DNA of 56,255 nucleotides from Paenibacillus sp. 32O-W (GTDB lineage Bacteria; Bacillota; Bacilli; Paenibacillales; NBRC-103111). The notes under the pieces are model-generated. The model ran no database searches. It worked only from the letters and a program-made list of their open reading frames with translations, and was not told where the DNA came from. The position numbers and the translations under genes are program-made. The stretch spans positions 1 to 56,255 of the forward strand of contig NZ_VEGP01000032.1 in assembly GCF_007679495.1 (NCBI RefSeq), written 5' to 3'. Positions 41,993 through 51,318 of this stretch are shown piece by piece (position 1 is the stretch's first letter; every line of letters starts with the position of its first letter).

Positions 41993-42121
41993 ACGAAACT
42001 CACAATCGTTATTTGGGCGAAATCCTGCTCCATAGCCTTCTTTTTTGGTCAATAGCGATATGGAGTTTCGTAAGAAAATGGAAAAGAGCCGTTTTGCCCG
42101 AATAACGTTTCCAGGTTTCGT
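41993..42121. repeat. Imperfect 30-bp inverted repeat between MFS fragment and ABC operon
   Basis: The arms 41993-42022 and 42092-42121 match at about 23 of 30 positions when one is inverted; conserved blocks are ACGAAAC, CGTTATT and GGGC. Additional AACGTTATT and TTTCGTAA copies lie nearby (41954, 42066). The rest of 41796-42491 shows no convincing gene. Confidence 0.55.
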
Positions 42122-42491
42122 AACAAAATGCATTTTGTTTATCCCATACTCCGCCGCACACGTTGGAGTGAAATGTTACCCCGCCACATCCTGCTTCATA
42201 AAGAGCAGGGCATGATCGGATGGCCCAGCATCAAAACCAATATGTTCAACCCAATCCTTTGCCCGTTATATAGTTATTTTGGAGCCACGGATTTCTTTCA
42301 AGCACTGATTATGGTTTTGAGCCTTAATATATTTAGGTGTTCTGAAATTGAGATAACGGCAGTCATGATTAAAAGGTGATTTCACGCGAATGATGTGAAG
42401 GAACAGACTGATATAATGACAAATGTAACTATTGATGAAAAATGGAATTGGCGATAATTGAGGCAAGAAATAAGAAGGGTGTGTGAAATAG

Positions 42492-43436
42492 ATGACGGTT
42501 GCTTCGTTGCAAGGGGTTGTCGTAAGGTATGGAACCCATGTTGCGTTGGACTATATTGATCTGGATATCCAGGAAGGGGAAATTGTTGGCTTGCTAGGTC
42601 CCAACGGTGCGGGTAAAACTACACTAATTCAAACTTTGTCCGGCTTAAAGACTGCTGAACGGGGGACGGTGGCGCTCTTCGGACAGTCAAAGCATCCATT
42701 CTCGAATCAAAATAAGGAGAAACTTGGGTTAGTTACGCAGGAAATAACGGTGTTTGACGAACTGACAGCGAAGGAGAATTTGCAGTTTTTTGCCGGGATC
42801 TACGGTCTAAAAGGAGAAGAGAAGAAAAAACGAGTGGAAGAAGCACTGGAATTTGTCGGCTTAGGAGATAAGGGGAATAAGACACCATATAAATTTTCCG
42901 GGGGCATGAAGCGCAGGTTGAATATTGCCTGTGCGTTAACACATCGGCCCCAATTCCTCATTATGGATGAACCGACGGTTGGAATTGATCCGCAGTCAAG
43001 AAATCATATTCTGGAAGCGGTAAGGAAATTAAGAAAGGATGGCACGACTATCTTATATACAACCCACTATGTGGAGGAAGTACAGGCCATTGCTTCCAGA
43101 GTGGTTATCATGGATCAAGGCCAAATCATTAAAGAAGGTACTGTAGACGAGCTGGTTCAAACTGTGCAGCATGAAGAAAAGGTAACGATCGAAGTCACGG
43201 AGCCCGATCGTGTCTCGATGACTAGAATAGAAAATATTGCCGGAGTGAGAAAGGTTGAAGTATCAGGAAGAAAAGTAACGGTAATATCTGCGGTTGGTTC
43301 TGGCAATTTAGATAGAATAGTATCGGTTGTGAAAGAGCAGGCGGGACTGATTGGGATCCACGCGGAGAAGCCCAATCTTGAAGATGTCTTCTTAACGCTT
43401 ACAGGAAAGCAACTAAGAGATGAGGGGAAAGAATGA
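42492..43436 (+). CDS. ABC transporter ATPase (LnrL-like)
   Basis: 314 residues from ATG 42492 with AAGAAGGGTG upstream. Walker A GLLGPNGAGKTTL (34-46), Q loop LVTQEI, signature KFSGGMKRR, Walker B FLIMDEPTVGIDPQ and H-loop TTHYVEE are all present. The C-terminal 80 residues form the extra domain common in ABC-2 drug exporter ATPases. With two permease genes and a NarL-type two-component pair in the same operon, the closest known layout is the Bacillus LnrJK-LMN (YfiJKLMN) linearmycin-resistance system. That parallel is by gene order and families only. Confidence 0.9.
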   Translation: MTVASLQGVVVRYGTHVALDYIDLDIQEGEIVGLLGPNGAGKTTLIQTLSGLKTAERGTVALFGQSKHPFSNQNKEKLGLVTQEITVFDELTAKENLQFFAGIYGLKGEEKKKRVEEALEFVGLGDKGNKTPYKFSGGMKRRLNIACALTHRPQFLIMDEPTVGIDPQSRNHILEAVRKLRKDGTTILYTTHYVEEVQAIASRVVIMDQGQIIKEGTVDELVQTVQHEEKVTIEVTEPDRVSMTRIENIAGVRKVEVSGRKVTVISAVGSGNLDRIVSVVKEQAGLIGIHAEKPNLEDVFLTLTGKQLRDEGKE

Positions 43437-44167
43437 TGAGAGTTCTTTCAACGGTCAGATTTACTGCTCTTAGAATGGTAAGAAACTATATCGTATTATT
43501 ACTGCTGCTTGTGGTTCCTATTATTCTCATTACTCTTTTCTCCTTTATCCTTTCAGGAATGGTAACAGAATCGGGAGTGCCCTATATTAATGAAAATGCC
43601 ATGACGTTGGTGCTTTGTTTTCAACTTTTTGGCGGTTCGATTGTCATGTATCTGGTCCACAATGATCTATTCGCGGCAAATAGGACGAGGATGTATACGT
43701 TGCCATTTAATCAATCAATGTATGCTTTTTCGATTATGATGTGCGGAGTTGTTTTCTCTGTATTCCTTGGCATTATACTGATGCTGTATACACAATTTGT
43801 CTTGGGAGTGGAATGGGGAAATTGGCCGTGGATTATCTATAACATTTGCTTGCTGGCTGTTTTATCGATCATTGTTTCCTTAATTTTTGCCTTCACCGTT
43901 AAAAATAATAAATTGGCCGAACGATTAGTTGATGCGTACGGTGTTGGACTGATCCTATTGGCCGGATTATTTTTCCCTATGCCTGACAATGCTTTCTTTG
44001 ACTTCATGGGTTCTTACGGGAATCCGCTGGTCATAGCTCTCATGTCGATCGGTGAGATGAATGAATCTAATCCGAGTGAAGCATGGTTCTTAGCTAACAT
44101 TTTATTAGCAGTGATATGCGTTTTGTTTATTGTGATGCTTGTTGTTGGGAGGAGGAAATTGGCGTGA
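43433..44167 (+). CDS. ABC-2 type permease (LnrM-like)
   Basis: 244 residues from ATG 43433, overlapping the ATPase stop codon (ATGA), with GATGAGGGGAAA upstream. Six hydrophobic segments are visible: the first directly after the cytoplasmic start (IVLLLLLVVPIILITLFSFI), a pair with GVVFSVFLGIILMLYTQ, and the ABC-2 loop LFAANRTRMYTLPFNQSMYA. It is one of two membrane subunits of the exporter. The third gene overlaps its end by four bases. Confidence 0.8.
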   Translation: MMRVLSTVRFTALRMVRNYIVLLLLLVVPIILITLFSFILSGMVTESGVPYINENAMTLVLCFQLFGGSIVMYLVHNDLFAANRTRMYTLPFNQSMYAFSIMMCGVVFSVFLGIILMLYTQFVLGVEWGNWPWIIYNICLLAVLSIIVSLIFAFTVKNNKLAERLVDAYGVGLILLAGLFFPMPDNAFFDFMGSYGNPLVIALMSIGEMNESNPSEAWFLANILLAVICVLFIVMLVVGRRKLA

Positions 44168-44850
44168 CGATTTTTCGCTTCGCCATCAAAAGAAGCTTCG
44201 GTAATAAGACGAATGTTGTCTTCCTTTTGCTCCTTCCCATTGTCTGTATTTTTTTCCCTGAAGGAGAAGATTGGCCGCATCTTCCATATGGATACCAGTA
44301 TTTTGGCATTGTCATTCTGTTTGCTGGTATTCGTCTGACATCGATTCTGCTGGAAGATCGCGCGAAAGGAGTCGTCAAGCGCTTGGCTGTCGCTCCCATT
44401 AGTTATGCACAATATTTGGGTCAAAATCTTCTGGGGTTTTCCGTCCTATTAGTCATGCAATGTGTGATCATCGTTATGGGCGGTGTCCTTGTTGGCCATG
44501 AATTGTACCAGCCGTTATGGCTGCTGGTATTATATACTTCCTTCAGTTTTACCGCTATAGCGATCGCATTGGCATGGATTTCGTTTTGCCGCAGCAAGGA
44601 CACAGCATTTCTTGTATATATGTCGCTCATTTTTTTGTTGGTCATACTGGGAGGATTGATGATTCCGTTAGATATCTTTCCTGCACTGTTAAAAAAGATT
44701 GCGCTATTATTTCCAACTTTTTGGCTCGCGGAAGGGCTGAATTGGGTTGTATTCGGAGTAAACCTCCTCGATTTTCTTCTGATTAATGCTGTATTATGGC
44801 TGTATACCCTAATCTTCTTGATTATTGGAAGCATACGGAAAATTCATTGA
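44164..44850 (+). CDS. ABC-2 type permease (LnrN-like)
   Basis: 228 residues from GTG 44164, chosen because GGGAGGAGG (44148-44156) is well placed and the family's basic start (IFRFAIKRSFGNKTNVVFL) follows. The frame is open further upstream only within the previous gene. The conserved ABC-2 loop LLEDRAKGVVKRLAVAPISY and six helices, including LIFLLVILGGLMIPLDIF, are seen. It is the partner subunit of the preceding permease. Tight overlaps indicate translational coupling. Confidence 0.8.
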   Translation: MTIFRFAIKRSFGNKTNVVFLLLLPIVCIFFPEGEDWPHLPYGYQYFGIVILFAGIRLTSILLEDRAKGVVKRLAVAPISYAQYLGQNLLGFSVLLVMQCVIIVMGGVLVGHELYQPLWLLVLYTSFSFTAIAIALAWISFCRSKDTAFLVYMSLIFLLVILGGLMIPLDIFPALLKKIALLFPTFWLAEGLNWVVFGVNLLDFLLINAVLWLYTLIFLIIGSIRKIH

Positions 44851-44867
44851 CGTTGCTGAGGTGAAGG

Positions 44868-45950
44868 ATGAAGACGATATTGGAGCCCATGCTGTTTGTG
44901 AAGGGATGGCGCTTTCTTCAAGCAGGCGTGCTCTTTCATTTATGGATATTAGAGGGATCTAGGGTAAGTTCTTTTATCATGATTCTCCTTTTACTCGTAA
45001 TGATCAGTCTGAGATGGCGCTATCGCATGCCAGTGTGGTCCGTAGGCTTGGATGTGATGATATGTTTTTTGTACTTTCCGATTACAGATATTAGCTATTA
45101 TGGATTGGTGCTGCCGATTTTTGAGTTGGCCTTTAGAGGGAAATGGTATTTTTCGTCCCTGCTTTTTGCTAGCTTATTCTTTACTCCGTCTGCTTCGAGT
45201 TTTTTATTTTGGTACTATTTCCAGGGGTTCTTTTTCGGCACTTTCTCATGGATCGCATTGAAAAATCAGCAAAAATATATACTGGAAGCGGATGAGCAAC
45301 GTCAGGCTCGGTACGAGCTAGAACGAATTAAGCTTGATTTATTAGAGGCAAACAAGAAAGCTTCTCATCACGCAGAATTATTGGAAAGGTATCGTATATC
45401 CAGAGAACTTCATGATCATCTGGGTCATGATTTAACCGGCGCTTCTCTTGCCTTACGAGCTTACGAGTATGTGAAGAACCCCGAAGAGGCGAATCAACTG
45501 CTGCAAGAAGTGAGAAACCGGTTAGAACGAAGCACGATCCATTTAAGGGAAACCGTTCATAATATGACCCCAACGATGTTAATCGGTGTTGATAGCTTTG
45601 AGAACATTGTGGATCAATTCCAACAGCTTAATATCGAATTTCATAAATCCGGTGATATGCTGCGAGTTCCTGCGCACATCTGGGGATGGTTAGAAGCATG
45701 CTTAAAGGAGGCTTTAACGAATGTGGCCAGACATAGCAATGCCACGAAAGTCGAAATTGATTTACAGGCAACGGATTCGATTGTGCGCTTGTTGATTGGA
45801 GATAATGGCACAGTTCAAACCAACAATTCGACAGGCAGCGGGCTAAGGGGATTGCAAATGCGAGCCCGCTCATTGGGGGGAAGCTTATCCGTTAGTCGAG
45901 ACAACGGATTCTTGCTGGTTGGTGTCATCCCGTTAGACAAGGAGGGTTAG
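44868..45950 (+). CDS. NarL-type sensor histidine kinase (LnrJ-like)
   Basis: 360 residues from ATG 44868 with GAGGTGAAGG upstream. Four hydrophobic helices (about 15-130) with short loops are followed by a coiled linker. The HisKA_3 motif ISRELHDHLGHDLTGASLAL comes next (His 182), then an HATPase with LKEALTNVARHSNATKVEID and GDNGTVQ...GSGLRGLQMRARSLGG. A membrane-buried sensor next to an ABC-2 exporter fits detection of membrane-active compounds. It is in the same operon as the exporter genes before it and the regulator after it. Confidence 0.9.
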   Translation: MKTILEPMLFVKGWRFLQAGVLFHLWILEGSRVSSFIMILLLLVMISLRWRYRMPVWSVGLDVMICFLYFPITDISYYGLVLPIFELAFRGKWYFSSLLFASLFFTPSASSFLFWYYFQGFFFGTFSWIALKNQQKYILEADEQRQARYELERIKLDLLEANKKASHHAELLERYRISRELHDHLGHDLTGASLALRAYEYVKNPEEANQLLQEVRNRLERSTIHLRETVHNMTPTMLIGVDSFENIVDQFQQLNIEFHKSGDMLRVPAHIWGWLEACLKEALTNVARHSNATKVEIDLQATDSIVRLLIGDNGTVQTNNSTGSGLRGLQMRARSLGGSLSVSRDNGFLLVGVIPLDKEG

Positions 45951-45954
45951 CAGG

Positions 45955-46557
45955 ATGAGGCTTCTGATCGTAGATGATGATCCGCTGGTGTGCCGGAGTT
46001 TGCAGTTGCTGCTTGTCAAGGAAGAAGACTTTGAAGTGGTGAACACCGCAGGAAATGGACAAGCGGCGATAGAAATATGTCAACTGGAACTGCCGGATGT
46101 GATACTGATGGACATCCAAATGCCGGTGATGGATGGAATTGAATGCTTGAAGAGGATCAAGCAACAGTGGCCTTCTATCCAGATCATGATGTTGACCACG
46201 TTTCGGGATGAGCATAATATTCGAATGGCCTTGAAAGCAGGGGCGGAAGGATACTTGCTGAAATCGACATCGATTGAAAACATGGCACAGCAAATAAGAG
46301 CGTTAAAAGCCGGATCGACGATACTAGATGCCGATGTTCTAAAAGCCATCGTAGAACCGGACGGAATAAAACTTGCAGGGTTAACGGATCGTGAAAGGGA
46401 CATTGTTGAATTAGTTGCTCAAGGCCTGTCGAATAAAGAAATAGCTGATCAGCTTTTTCTGAGTGCCGGTACTGTTCGAAATATGCTGTCTATCATATTA
46501 GATAAATTAGAACTTCGCGATCGGACGCAATTGGCCATTTATTATTGGCAACGATGA
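45955..46557 (+). CDS. NarL/LuxR-type response regulator (LnrK-like)
   Basis: 200 residues from ATG 45955, four bases after the kinase stop, with GGAGGG upstream. The receiver has DDD (7-9) and the acceptor in VILMDIQMPVMDG (Asp 53), then TTFRDEHNIRMALKAGAEGY with the Lys in LLKSTS. The C-terminal LuxR HTH reads LTDRERDIVELVAQGLSNKE and IADQLFLSAGTVRNMLSIIL. It most likely activates its own operon in response to the kinase. No terminator was recognised behind it. Confidence 0.9.
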   Translation: MRLLIVDDDPLVCRSLQLLLVKEEDFEVVNTAGNGQAAIEICQLELPDVILMDIQMPVMDGIECLKRIKQQWPSIQIMMLTTFRDEHNIRMALKAGAEGYLLKSTSIENMAQQIRALKAGSTILDADVLKAIVEPDGIKLAGLTDRERDIVELVAQGLSNKEIADQLFLSAGTVRNMLSIILDKLELRDRTQLAIYYWQR

Positions 46558-46692
46558 TGTGATGCTGTATGGCTGGTTGGTTTGATCAGAATTTCCTGTC
46601 CTGATATGGGAGTCCCGCGCCGTCTTCGCAGTAGGTTTTTAGACTAAATAGGAACATTGCCCAATTATAGTTGCAGAACCGATAGAAATTTG

Positions 46693-47298
46693 TTACTTCC
46701 TTCCAGTTTTGGGATTCTCGATTTGAAGCAGCTCAAGGACGACGGTCATCATCTCCTCCAACGGAATCCGTTCATCGACAAAATGCTGCAGATTGTATCC
46801 GTTAAAAATCGCCATGCAAGCTGTAGACAAGGTTCTAGCATCCAAAGGGCTCTTCGCAATGCCTTCATCCTTCATGACCTGGATAAAACGAGCGAGAAAT
46901 TGCCTCCACTCCTCCATTTGCGTGATGAGCCGGTCCTTAACCATGGGAAGGTCGTTGGAGTTCATGCATCCTTGGATCAAGAGCAGCGAGGCCCCTTGCT
47001 CGTACGCCTCGTTCACCAAGCGAAGCGAATAATTCAGGAAATTTTCAAGCAAATTCCGCTCCTTGTGTTCCAGGGCGGATTTAAGATCGTCAAAGTAAAA
47101 ATCGATACCGTCTTTTATGATTTTAAGCAGAAACTCCTCTTTGCTGTTGAAATGAGCATAGAATCCCCCTTTGGAGTACCCGGCATGCTTTACAATTTGA
47201 TCTATGCTTGTATTGGAGTAGCCTTTTCGAGAAAACAACTCCACGCCGGACTTCATTAGCTTTTGGATTGTTTGCTGCGATTGCTCCAGATTTCCCAT
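46693..47298 (-). CDS. TetR/AcrR-family transcriptional regulator
   Basis: 201 residues, start ATG 47298 with AAGGGGA upstream. The N-terminal HTH is typical (GVELFSRKGYSNTSIDQIVK, HAGYSKGGFYAHFNSKEEFL). The C-terminal helical domain (about 60-200) would bind an inducer. A near-palindrome of TACC/GGTA type lies 75 bases upstream, between this gene and the divergent TcaA-like gene, and could serve both. Targets are otherwise unknown. Confidence 0.85.
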   Translation of the reverse strand: MGNLEQSQQTIQKLMKSGVELFSRKGYSNTSIDQIVKHAGYSKGGFYAHFNSKEEFLLKIIKDGIDFYFDDLKSALEHKERNLLENFLNYSLRLVNEAYEQGASLLLIQGCMNSNDLPMVKDRLITQMEEWRQFLARFIQVMKDEGIAKSPLDARTLSTACMAIFNGYNLQHFVDERIPLEEMMTVVLELLQIENPKTGRK

Positions 47299-47372
47299 CC
47301 AAAAATCCCCTTTTTATAATTCTGATGTCCTATTGATTATAACATATCTGCTTTAATATAATGTTCTAGTAT

Positions 47373-47390
47373 ATACCGACTAGTTGGTAT
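47373..47390. promoter_or_regulatory. TetR-type operator
   Basis: ATACCGACTAGTTGGTAT is an 18-base near-palindrome (one symmetric mismatch pair), with the TACC...GGTA arms seen in many AcrR/TetR operators. It lies in the 165-base space between the divergent TetR and TcaA-like genes. Confidence 0.65.
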
Positions 47391-47463
47391 CTATATTGCA
47401 AATTGCGAACAAGCAGATCGAAACGTGTTCCGGTCTCTTGCTTTGCCAAATTGGAGGGAATTT

Positions 47464-48836
47464 ATGAGCCAGGCGCCCAATCATGGGATGAGACCACAAG
47501 CGGAGAGAAGGATATTGAAAAATAAACCCGTCATGATCATTGCCTTCCTTCTTGTGATCGGTTTGATTTTGCTGCTTTTATTCTCATCGAGCTCGGGCGG
47601 GGATAAGCAGGCATCCGAGGTGATCCGGAAGTTTGAGAATGCCATTGCCGCAGAAGATACCGAGGCGTTGAAGAAGCTGCTCTCCGTCGATGACGAGGCT
47701 ATGGAAATGACGGATGAACGCTTGCGCCAATTGATTCAATACGCCAAGGAAGAGCGCGATTATTACGAAGCTACGCTTCAAATCATGATGGGTCAGCAAG
47801 CGCTGCTGGAAGAAGCGGAGTATGTCAATACCGGTTTGCTGGATAAGATGTCGCCTGACCAACTATTGAATTCCGGAGAGCTGTATTTAAAGAAAAAGAA
47901 GGGGTTTTGGTCCGATTCTTACACCATCGGTGTCCGCCCTCAGTATTAAACATCACGCTGGAAAACGATAACGGCACGATCACGGTGGACGGCAAAGAAA
48001 CCCACGAAGTAAGCAAGGGCAATCATTCGGTCAAGCTTGGGCCGCTCTTTCCGGGGGAGTACCAGGTTGATTTCAAAACCAAGTTCGATTACGTCGGCAA
48101 AGAGATTACCGAAAGCGAACCGGTCAGTCTGCTCGGAATGGAATCGGAAACCGATTACTCGAAAATGGTGACCGGAGATCAGGTGAGGATTAACAGCCGA
48201 TTGGGAGAGGTGCAGGCCTATGTCAATGACCAGCTGACTCCTTTTATCCAGCGAAGCTACATGGATGATTCCTCCGGCGATTATTTCTATCCCGCATTCA
48301 GCGACGGATCGCAGAAGATTTACGGCGTTGCCAAGTTCCCTTGGGGAGAATCCAAGAGCGAACCCGTCGTGATTGATGATTTGTCCGACAATTATGATAT
48401 TACGCCGCCTTTGCAGGAGCAGACGCGGAAGGAAGTGCTTGATTTTGTAACGTTGTTCTTGGAGACACGTGCAGAAGCTTACGGTTCGAAAGACATTAGC
48501 GAACTGGAGAAGTTATATCCCAACTTCGAAGGCGATTTGTTGCAGATGGTCGAGGCGGATATGGAGGATATGTACTACCCCTGGGGGTCGGACAATACCT
48601 TGCAGTCGGTAAAGCTTCAGGAATTCCGTTTCACGGGTTCGGAAGATCCGGCCGATCATGTAGCAGCTTTTTATGATCGCGAGAAGAAGCACTTTTTTGT
48701 CCAGGTTACAGGGATTCACGCATTTTATGCTTTGACGATATCGGACGGAGACGTTGATGACATAGACAATGATGAATTGTTGAATTTAAACCTTGTCTAC
48801 ACCGATGGAAAGTGGACGGTATCCAAGATATTCTAG
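47464..48836 (+). pseudogene. TcaA-like membrane protein, frameshifted
   Basis: ATG 47464 with GGAGGG upstream. A basic N-terminus and one membrane helix (NKPVMIIAFLLVIGLILLLL) lead into an NTF2-like extracellular domain (ASEVIRKFENAIAAEDTEAL). Near 47930-47940 the frame changes. The second frame continues SVLNITLENDNGTITVDGKE, YQVDFKTKFDYVGKEI and the TcaA-type repeat domains (ITPPLQEQTRKEVLDFVTLF) to TAG 48834-48836. One missing base after GVRP joins the two into about 457 residues. TcaA/YvbJ proteins influence glycopeptide sensitivity and cell-wall stress. The usual N-terminal zinc ribbon is absent here. Confidence 0.7.
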
Positions 48837-48922
48837 TCATAAGGAGCTGAAAAATAAGCGTCACCGATTTAACAGCGACCGCTACTTTCCAAGAAACGAT
48901 CAACTGATTTTAGCTTGATATT

Positions 48923-48952
48923 AGCTGCCTAACAATAGAGGCAGCTTTTTTC
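48923..48952 (+). terminator. Intrinsic terminator after the TcaA-like gene
   Basis: AGCTGCCT (48923-48930), loop AACAATAG, AGGCAGCT (48939-48946), then TTTTTT. Perfect 8-bp stem. Confidence 0.85.
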
Positions 48953-49054
48953 ATTCTATAATCAATAATCCAGTAGACCTAATTTTTTTAATATGTTAGG
49001 ATTGCAACAAATATAGAATGAGGAATTGGCAAATATGGAAAATAACGTGAAGAA

Positions 49055-49237
49055 ATGCCGATGATATTTGACATCCATGTGGCGGAAAAGAAGCTGAAGG
49101 TTAGCTTTGGCCCGCCGGATATGAATCCATGGCACGAGATGGATATGGATGCACCAGTCGGACTGCAAGAGATTATTTGTAAATATGATGATATAACTAT
49201 TGAAAATCCGGAACAGTTTTGGCGAGGGATGGAGTGA
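49055..49237 (+). CDS. Small acidic hypothetical protein
   Basis: 60 residues from ATG 49055 (IFDIHVAEKKLKVSFGPPDM, MDAPVGLQEIICKYDDITIE, NPEQFWRGME). The composition and alternating hydrophobic pattern look protein-like, but the ribosome binding site is weak (GTGAAGAA) and no family was recognised. A terminator lies 100 bases downstream. Confidence 0.35.
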   Translation: MPMIFDIHVAEKKLKVSFGPPDMNPWHEMDMDAPVGLQEIICKYDDITIENPEQFWRGME

Positions 49238-49337
49238 ATAAAGGAGGGGAAAGCCAATGGGGGAATGGGTCACACACTTCCATTTTTCCGAACGAGCACG
49301 ATTAAATTTATCCTAGGCTGGGGAACAGTCAGCGATC

Positions 49338-49377
49338 AGAGGCCGCCTCTTGAGCAAGTTTTAGGGGCGGTCTTTTT
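49338..49377 (+). terminator. Intrinsic terminator
   Basis: AGGCCGCCTC (about 49339-49348) pairs with GGGGCGGTCT (about 49363-49372), with wobbles, followed by TTTTTATTTTC. It follows the small ORF at 49055. The remaining space to mqo (49378-49660) is AT-rich, with TATAAT at 49538-49543 as a likely -10 box. Confidence 0.75.
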
Positions 49378-49660
49378 ATTTTCTCACACGTACATATTCT
49401 AAAAAGCTAGAAAATTGGCTCAGATCCCCATTTTATTAACTGCAAAAGGATATCATCACTGAAATTACCAGCTTTTAAATAGAGAATAACTATCATATAA
49501 TAGTAAGTATGTTAATCTATCAATAATAGTGTTACACTATAATCAAGATTTTCATTGATCCGGAGAAGGTGTGAACTCAGTTCGTACCCTGTCTTGCTAT
49601 GGGCTGGGCGGAGGAGGTTCCATCTTTTCTTCAAATACTAGCGTGTTAGGGACGGTAAAA

Positions 49661-51160
49661 ATGAGTGACAGACAAAACGAAACAGACGTTATCTTGATTG
49701 GCGCCGGAATCATGAGTGCAACTTTGGGGACAATATTGAAAGAATTGGTTCCCGATTGGAAAATCACTGTGTTGGAAAAGCTGGCAAGCGCGGGAGAGGA
49801 AAGCTCTAACGAATTGAATAATGCGGGAACGGGGCATGCTGCTCTGTGCGAGCTTAACTACACAACGGAAAAACCGGACGGATCCATAGATATTAGCAAA
49901 GCGATTAAGGTTAACGAGCAGTTTCAGGTTTCCATGCAGTTCTGGTCATATCTTGTCAACAGCAATCTGATTCGCAACCCGCAGGACTTTATCATGCCGC
50001 TGCCTCATATGAGTTTAGTTCAAGGGGAACAGAATGTAGCGTTTCTGAAAAAACGTTTCGAGGCGATGTCGAGCAACCCTCTGTTCCAAGGGATGGAATT
50101 CTCCGATGACCCGAACAAGTTGATGGAATGGATTCCGCTCATCATGCAGGACCGGACATTGAACGAACCTATAGCGGCAACAAGAATCGAATCCGGTACG
50201 GACGTCAACTTTGGCGCTTTAACGCGTATGCTGTTCGACCATTTGAAACGTAAAGACGTTGACATTAAATTCAAACATAAGGTTGGCGGCATTAAACGTA
50301 CCAGCGACGGCTTGTGGGAATTGAAAGTACGGAATCTCGACAGCGGCAGCGTGGAACGCCATACGGCCAAATTCGTCTTTATCGGCGGCGGGGGAGGAAG
50401 CCTGCCCCTACTGCAAAAGTCCGGTATTCCCGAGGGAAAACATATTGGAGGTTTCCCGGTCAGCGGACTATTTATGGTGTGCACTAATCCGGAAGTTGTC
50501 GCCCAGCACCATGCCAAGGTGTACGGCAAGGCCAAGGTTGGAGCGCCTCCAATGTCGGTTCCGCATCTGGACACAAGATTTATCGATAACAAGAAATCGC
50601 TGCTCTTTGGACCGTTTGCCGGTTTCTCACCCAAGTTCTTAAAAACCGGCTCCATGTTTGATTTGTTAGGTTCTGTCAAACCGAATAATGTAATAACGAT
50701 GTTGGCGGCGGGCGCCAAAAACATGGCCTTGACCAAATACCTGATTCAGCAGGTTATGTTATCGAAAGAGCAGCGCATGGAAGAGCTGCGGGAGTTTATC
50801 CCGAATGCCAAGAGTGAAGATTGGGATCTGTTGGTGGCCGGCCAACGTGTGCAGGTGATCAAAGATACGGCTGCCGGCAAAGGAACGCTTCAGTTTGGTA
50901 CGGAGGTGGTTAGTGCCTCTGACGGTTCGATAGCTGCATTGCTCGGCGCCTCTCCGGGTGCTTCTACCGCCGTTTCCGTCATGCTTGAGGTCATCGAAAA
51001 ATGCTTCCCGCAGCATCTGAAAGAGTGGGAGCCGAAAATCAAGCAAATGATTCCTTCTTATGGCGTGTCATTATTGAAAAATCCGGGGCTGATCGATGAA
51101 ATTCACACTTATACAGCACAGGCGCTCGGATTAAAGAAGGAACTTCAGCCCGCCCACTAG
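49661..51160 (+). CDS. mqo: Malate:quinone oxidoreductase
   Basis: 499 residues from ATG 49661, where family similarity starts ([20 protein letters not shown]). A GTG at 49571 with a good GGAGAAGG site is in frame and could add a 30-residue extension, so the start is not settled. Mqo is a peripheral membrane FAD enzyme that oxidises malate to oxaloacetate and passes electrons to quinone. Motifs: FAD site [69 protein letters not shown], and the late [20 protein letters not shown]. One oddity: the usual Trp in SNxWNNAGTGH is Leu here. Single gene with its own terminator. Confidence 0.95.
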   Translation: MSDRQNETDVILIGAGIMSATLGTILKELVPDWKITVLEKLASAGEESSNELNNAGTGHAALCELNYTTEKPDGSIDISKAIKVNEQFQVSMQFWSYLVNSNLIRNPQDFIMPLPHMSLVQGEQNVAFLKKRFEAMSSNPLFQGMEFSDDPNKLMEWIPLIMQDRTLNEPIAATRIESGTDVNFGALTRMLFDHLKRKDVDIKFKHKVGGIKRTSDGLWELKVRNLDSGSVERHTAKFVFIGGGGGSLPLLQKSGIPEGKHIGGFPVSGLFMVCTNPEVVAQHHAKVYGKAKVGAPPMSVPHLDTRFIDNKKSLLFGPFAGFSPKFLKTGSMFDLLGSVKPNNVITMLAAGAKNMALTKYLIQQVMLSKEQRMEELREFIPNAKSEDWDLLVAGQRVQVIKDTAAGKGTLQFGTEVVSASDGSIAALLGASPGASTAVSVMLEVIEKCFPQHLKEWEPKIKQMIPSYGVSLLKNPGLIDEIHTYTAQALGLKKELQPAH

Positions 51161-51185
51161 GAAATAAACAAATATAAATGCGTTA

Positions 51186-51226
51186 AGAGGCCTTCGTCCC
51201 GACTTCTGGGGATGGAGGCCTTTTTG
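51186..51226 (+). terminator. Intrinsic terminator of mqo
   Basis: AGGCCTTCGTCCC (51188-51200) pairs with GGGGATGGAGGCCT (51208-51221), followed by TTTTT; 26 bases after the stop codon. Confidence 0.85.
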
Positions 51227-51282
51227 GCTTTGTCGGCAGGCTTTGCGCTTTTCATTTTCGCTGCCAGGTCCTTTATCGTGGG

Positions 51283-51306
51283 GAACCGTATCATAAGTGA
51301 CGGCGA
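51283..51306. repeat. Dispersed repeat copy 2
   Basis: GAACCGTATCATAAGTGA followed by CGGCGA; 23 of 24 bases equal the copy at 650-673. It lacks the left palindrome arm of copy 1. It lies between the mqo terminator and a small convergent gene. Confidence 0.55.
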
Positions 51307-51318
51307 AAAATAGTGAGT

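Noticed and set aside
42128-42379. 83-codon + strand frame between the repeat block and the ABC operon
   Set aside because: No ribosome binding site, no family signal, and its start overlaps the repeat; regarded as chance.
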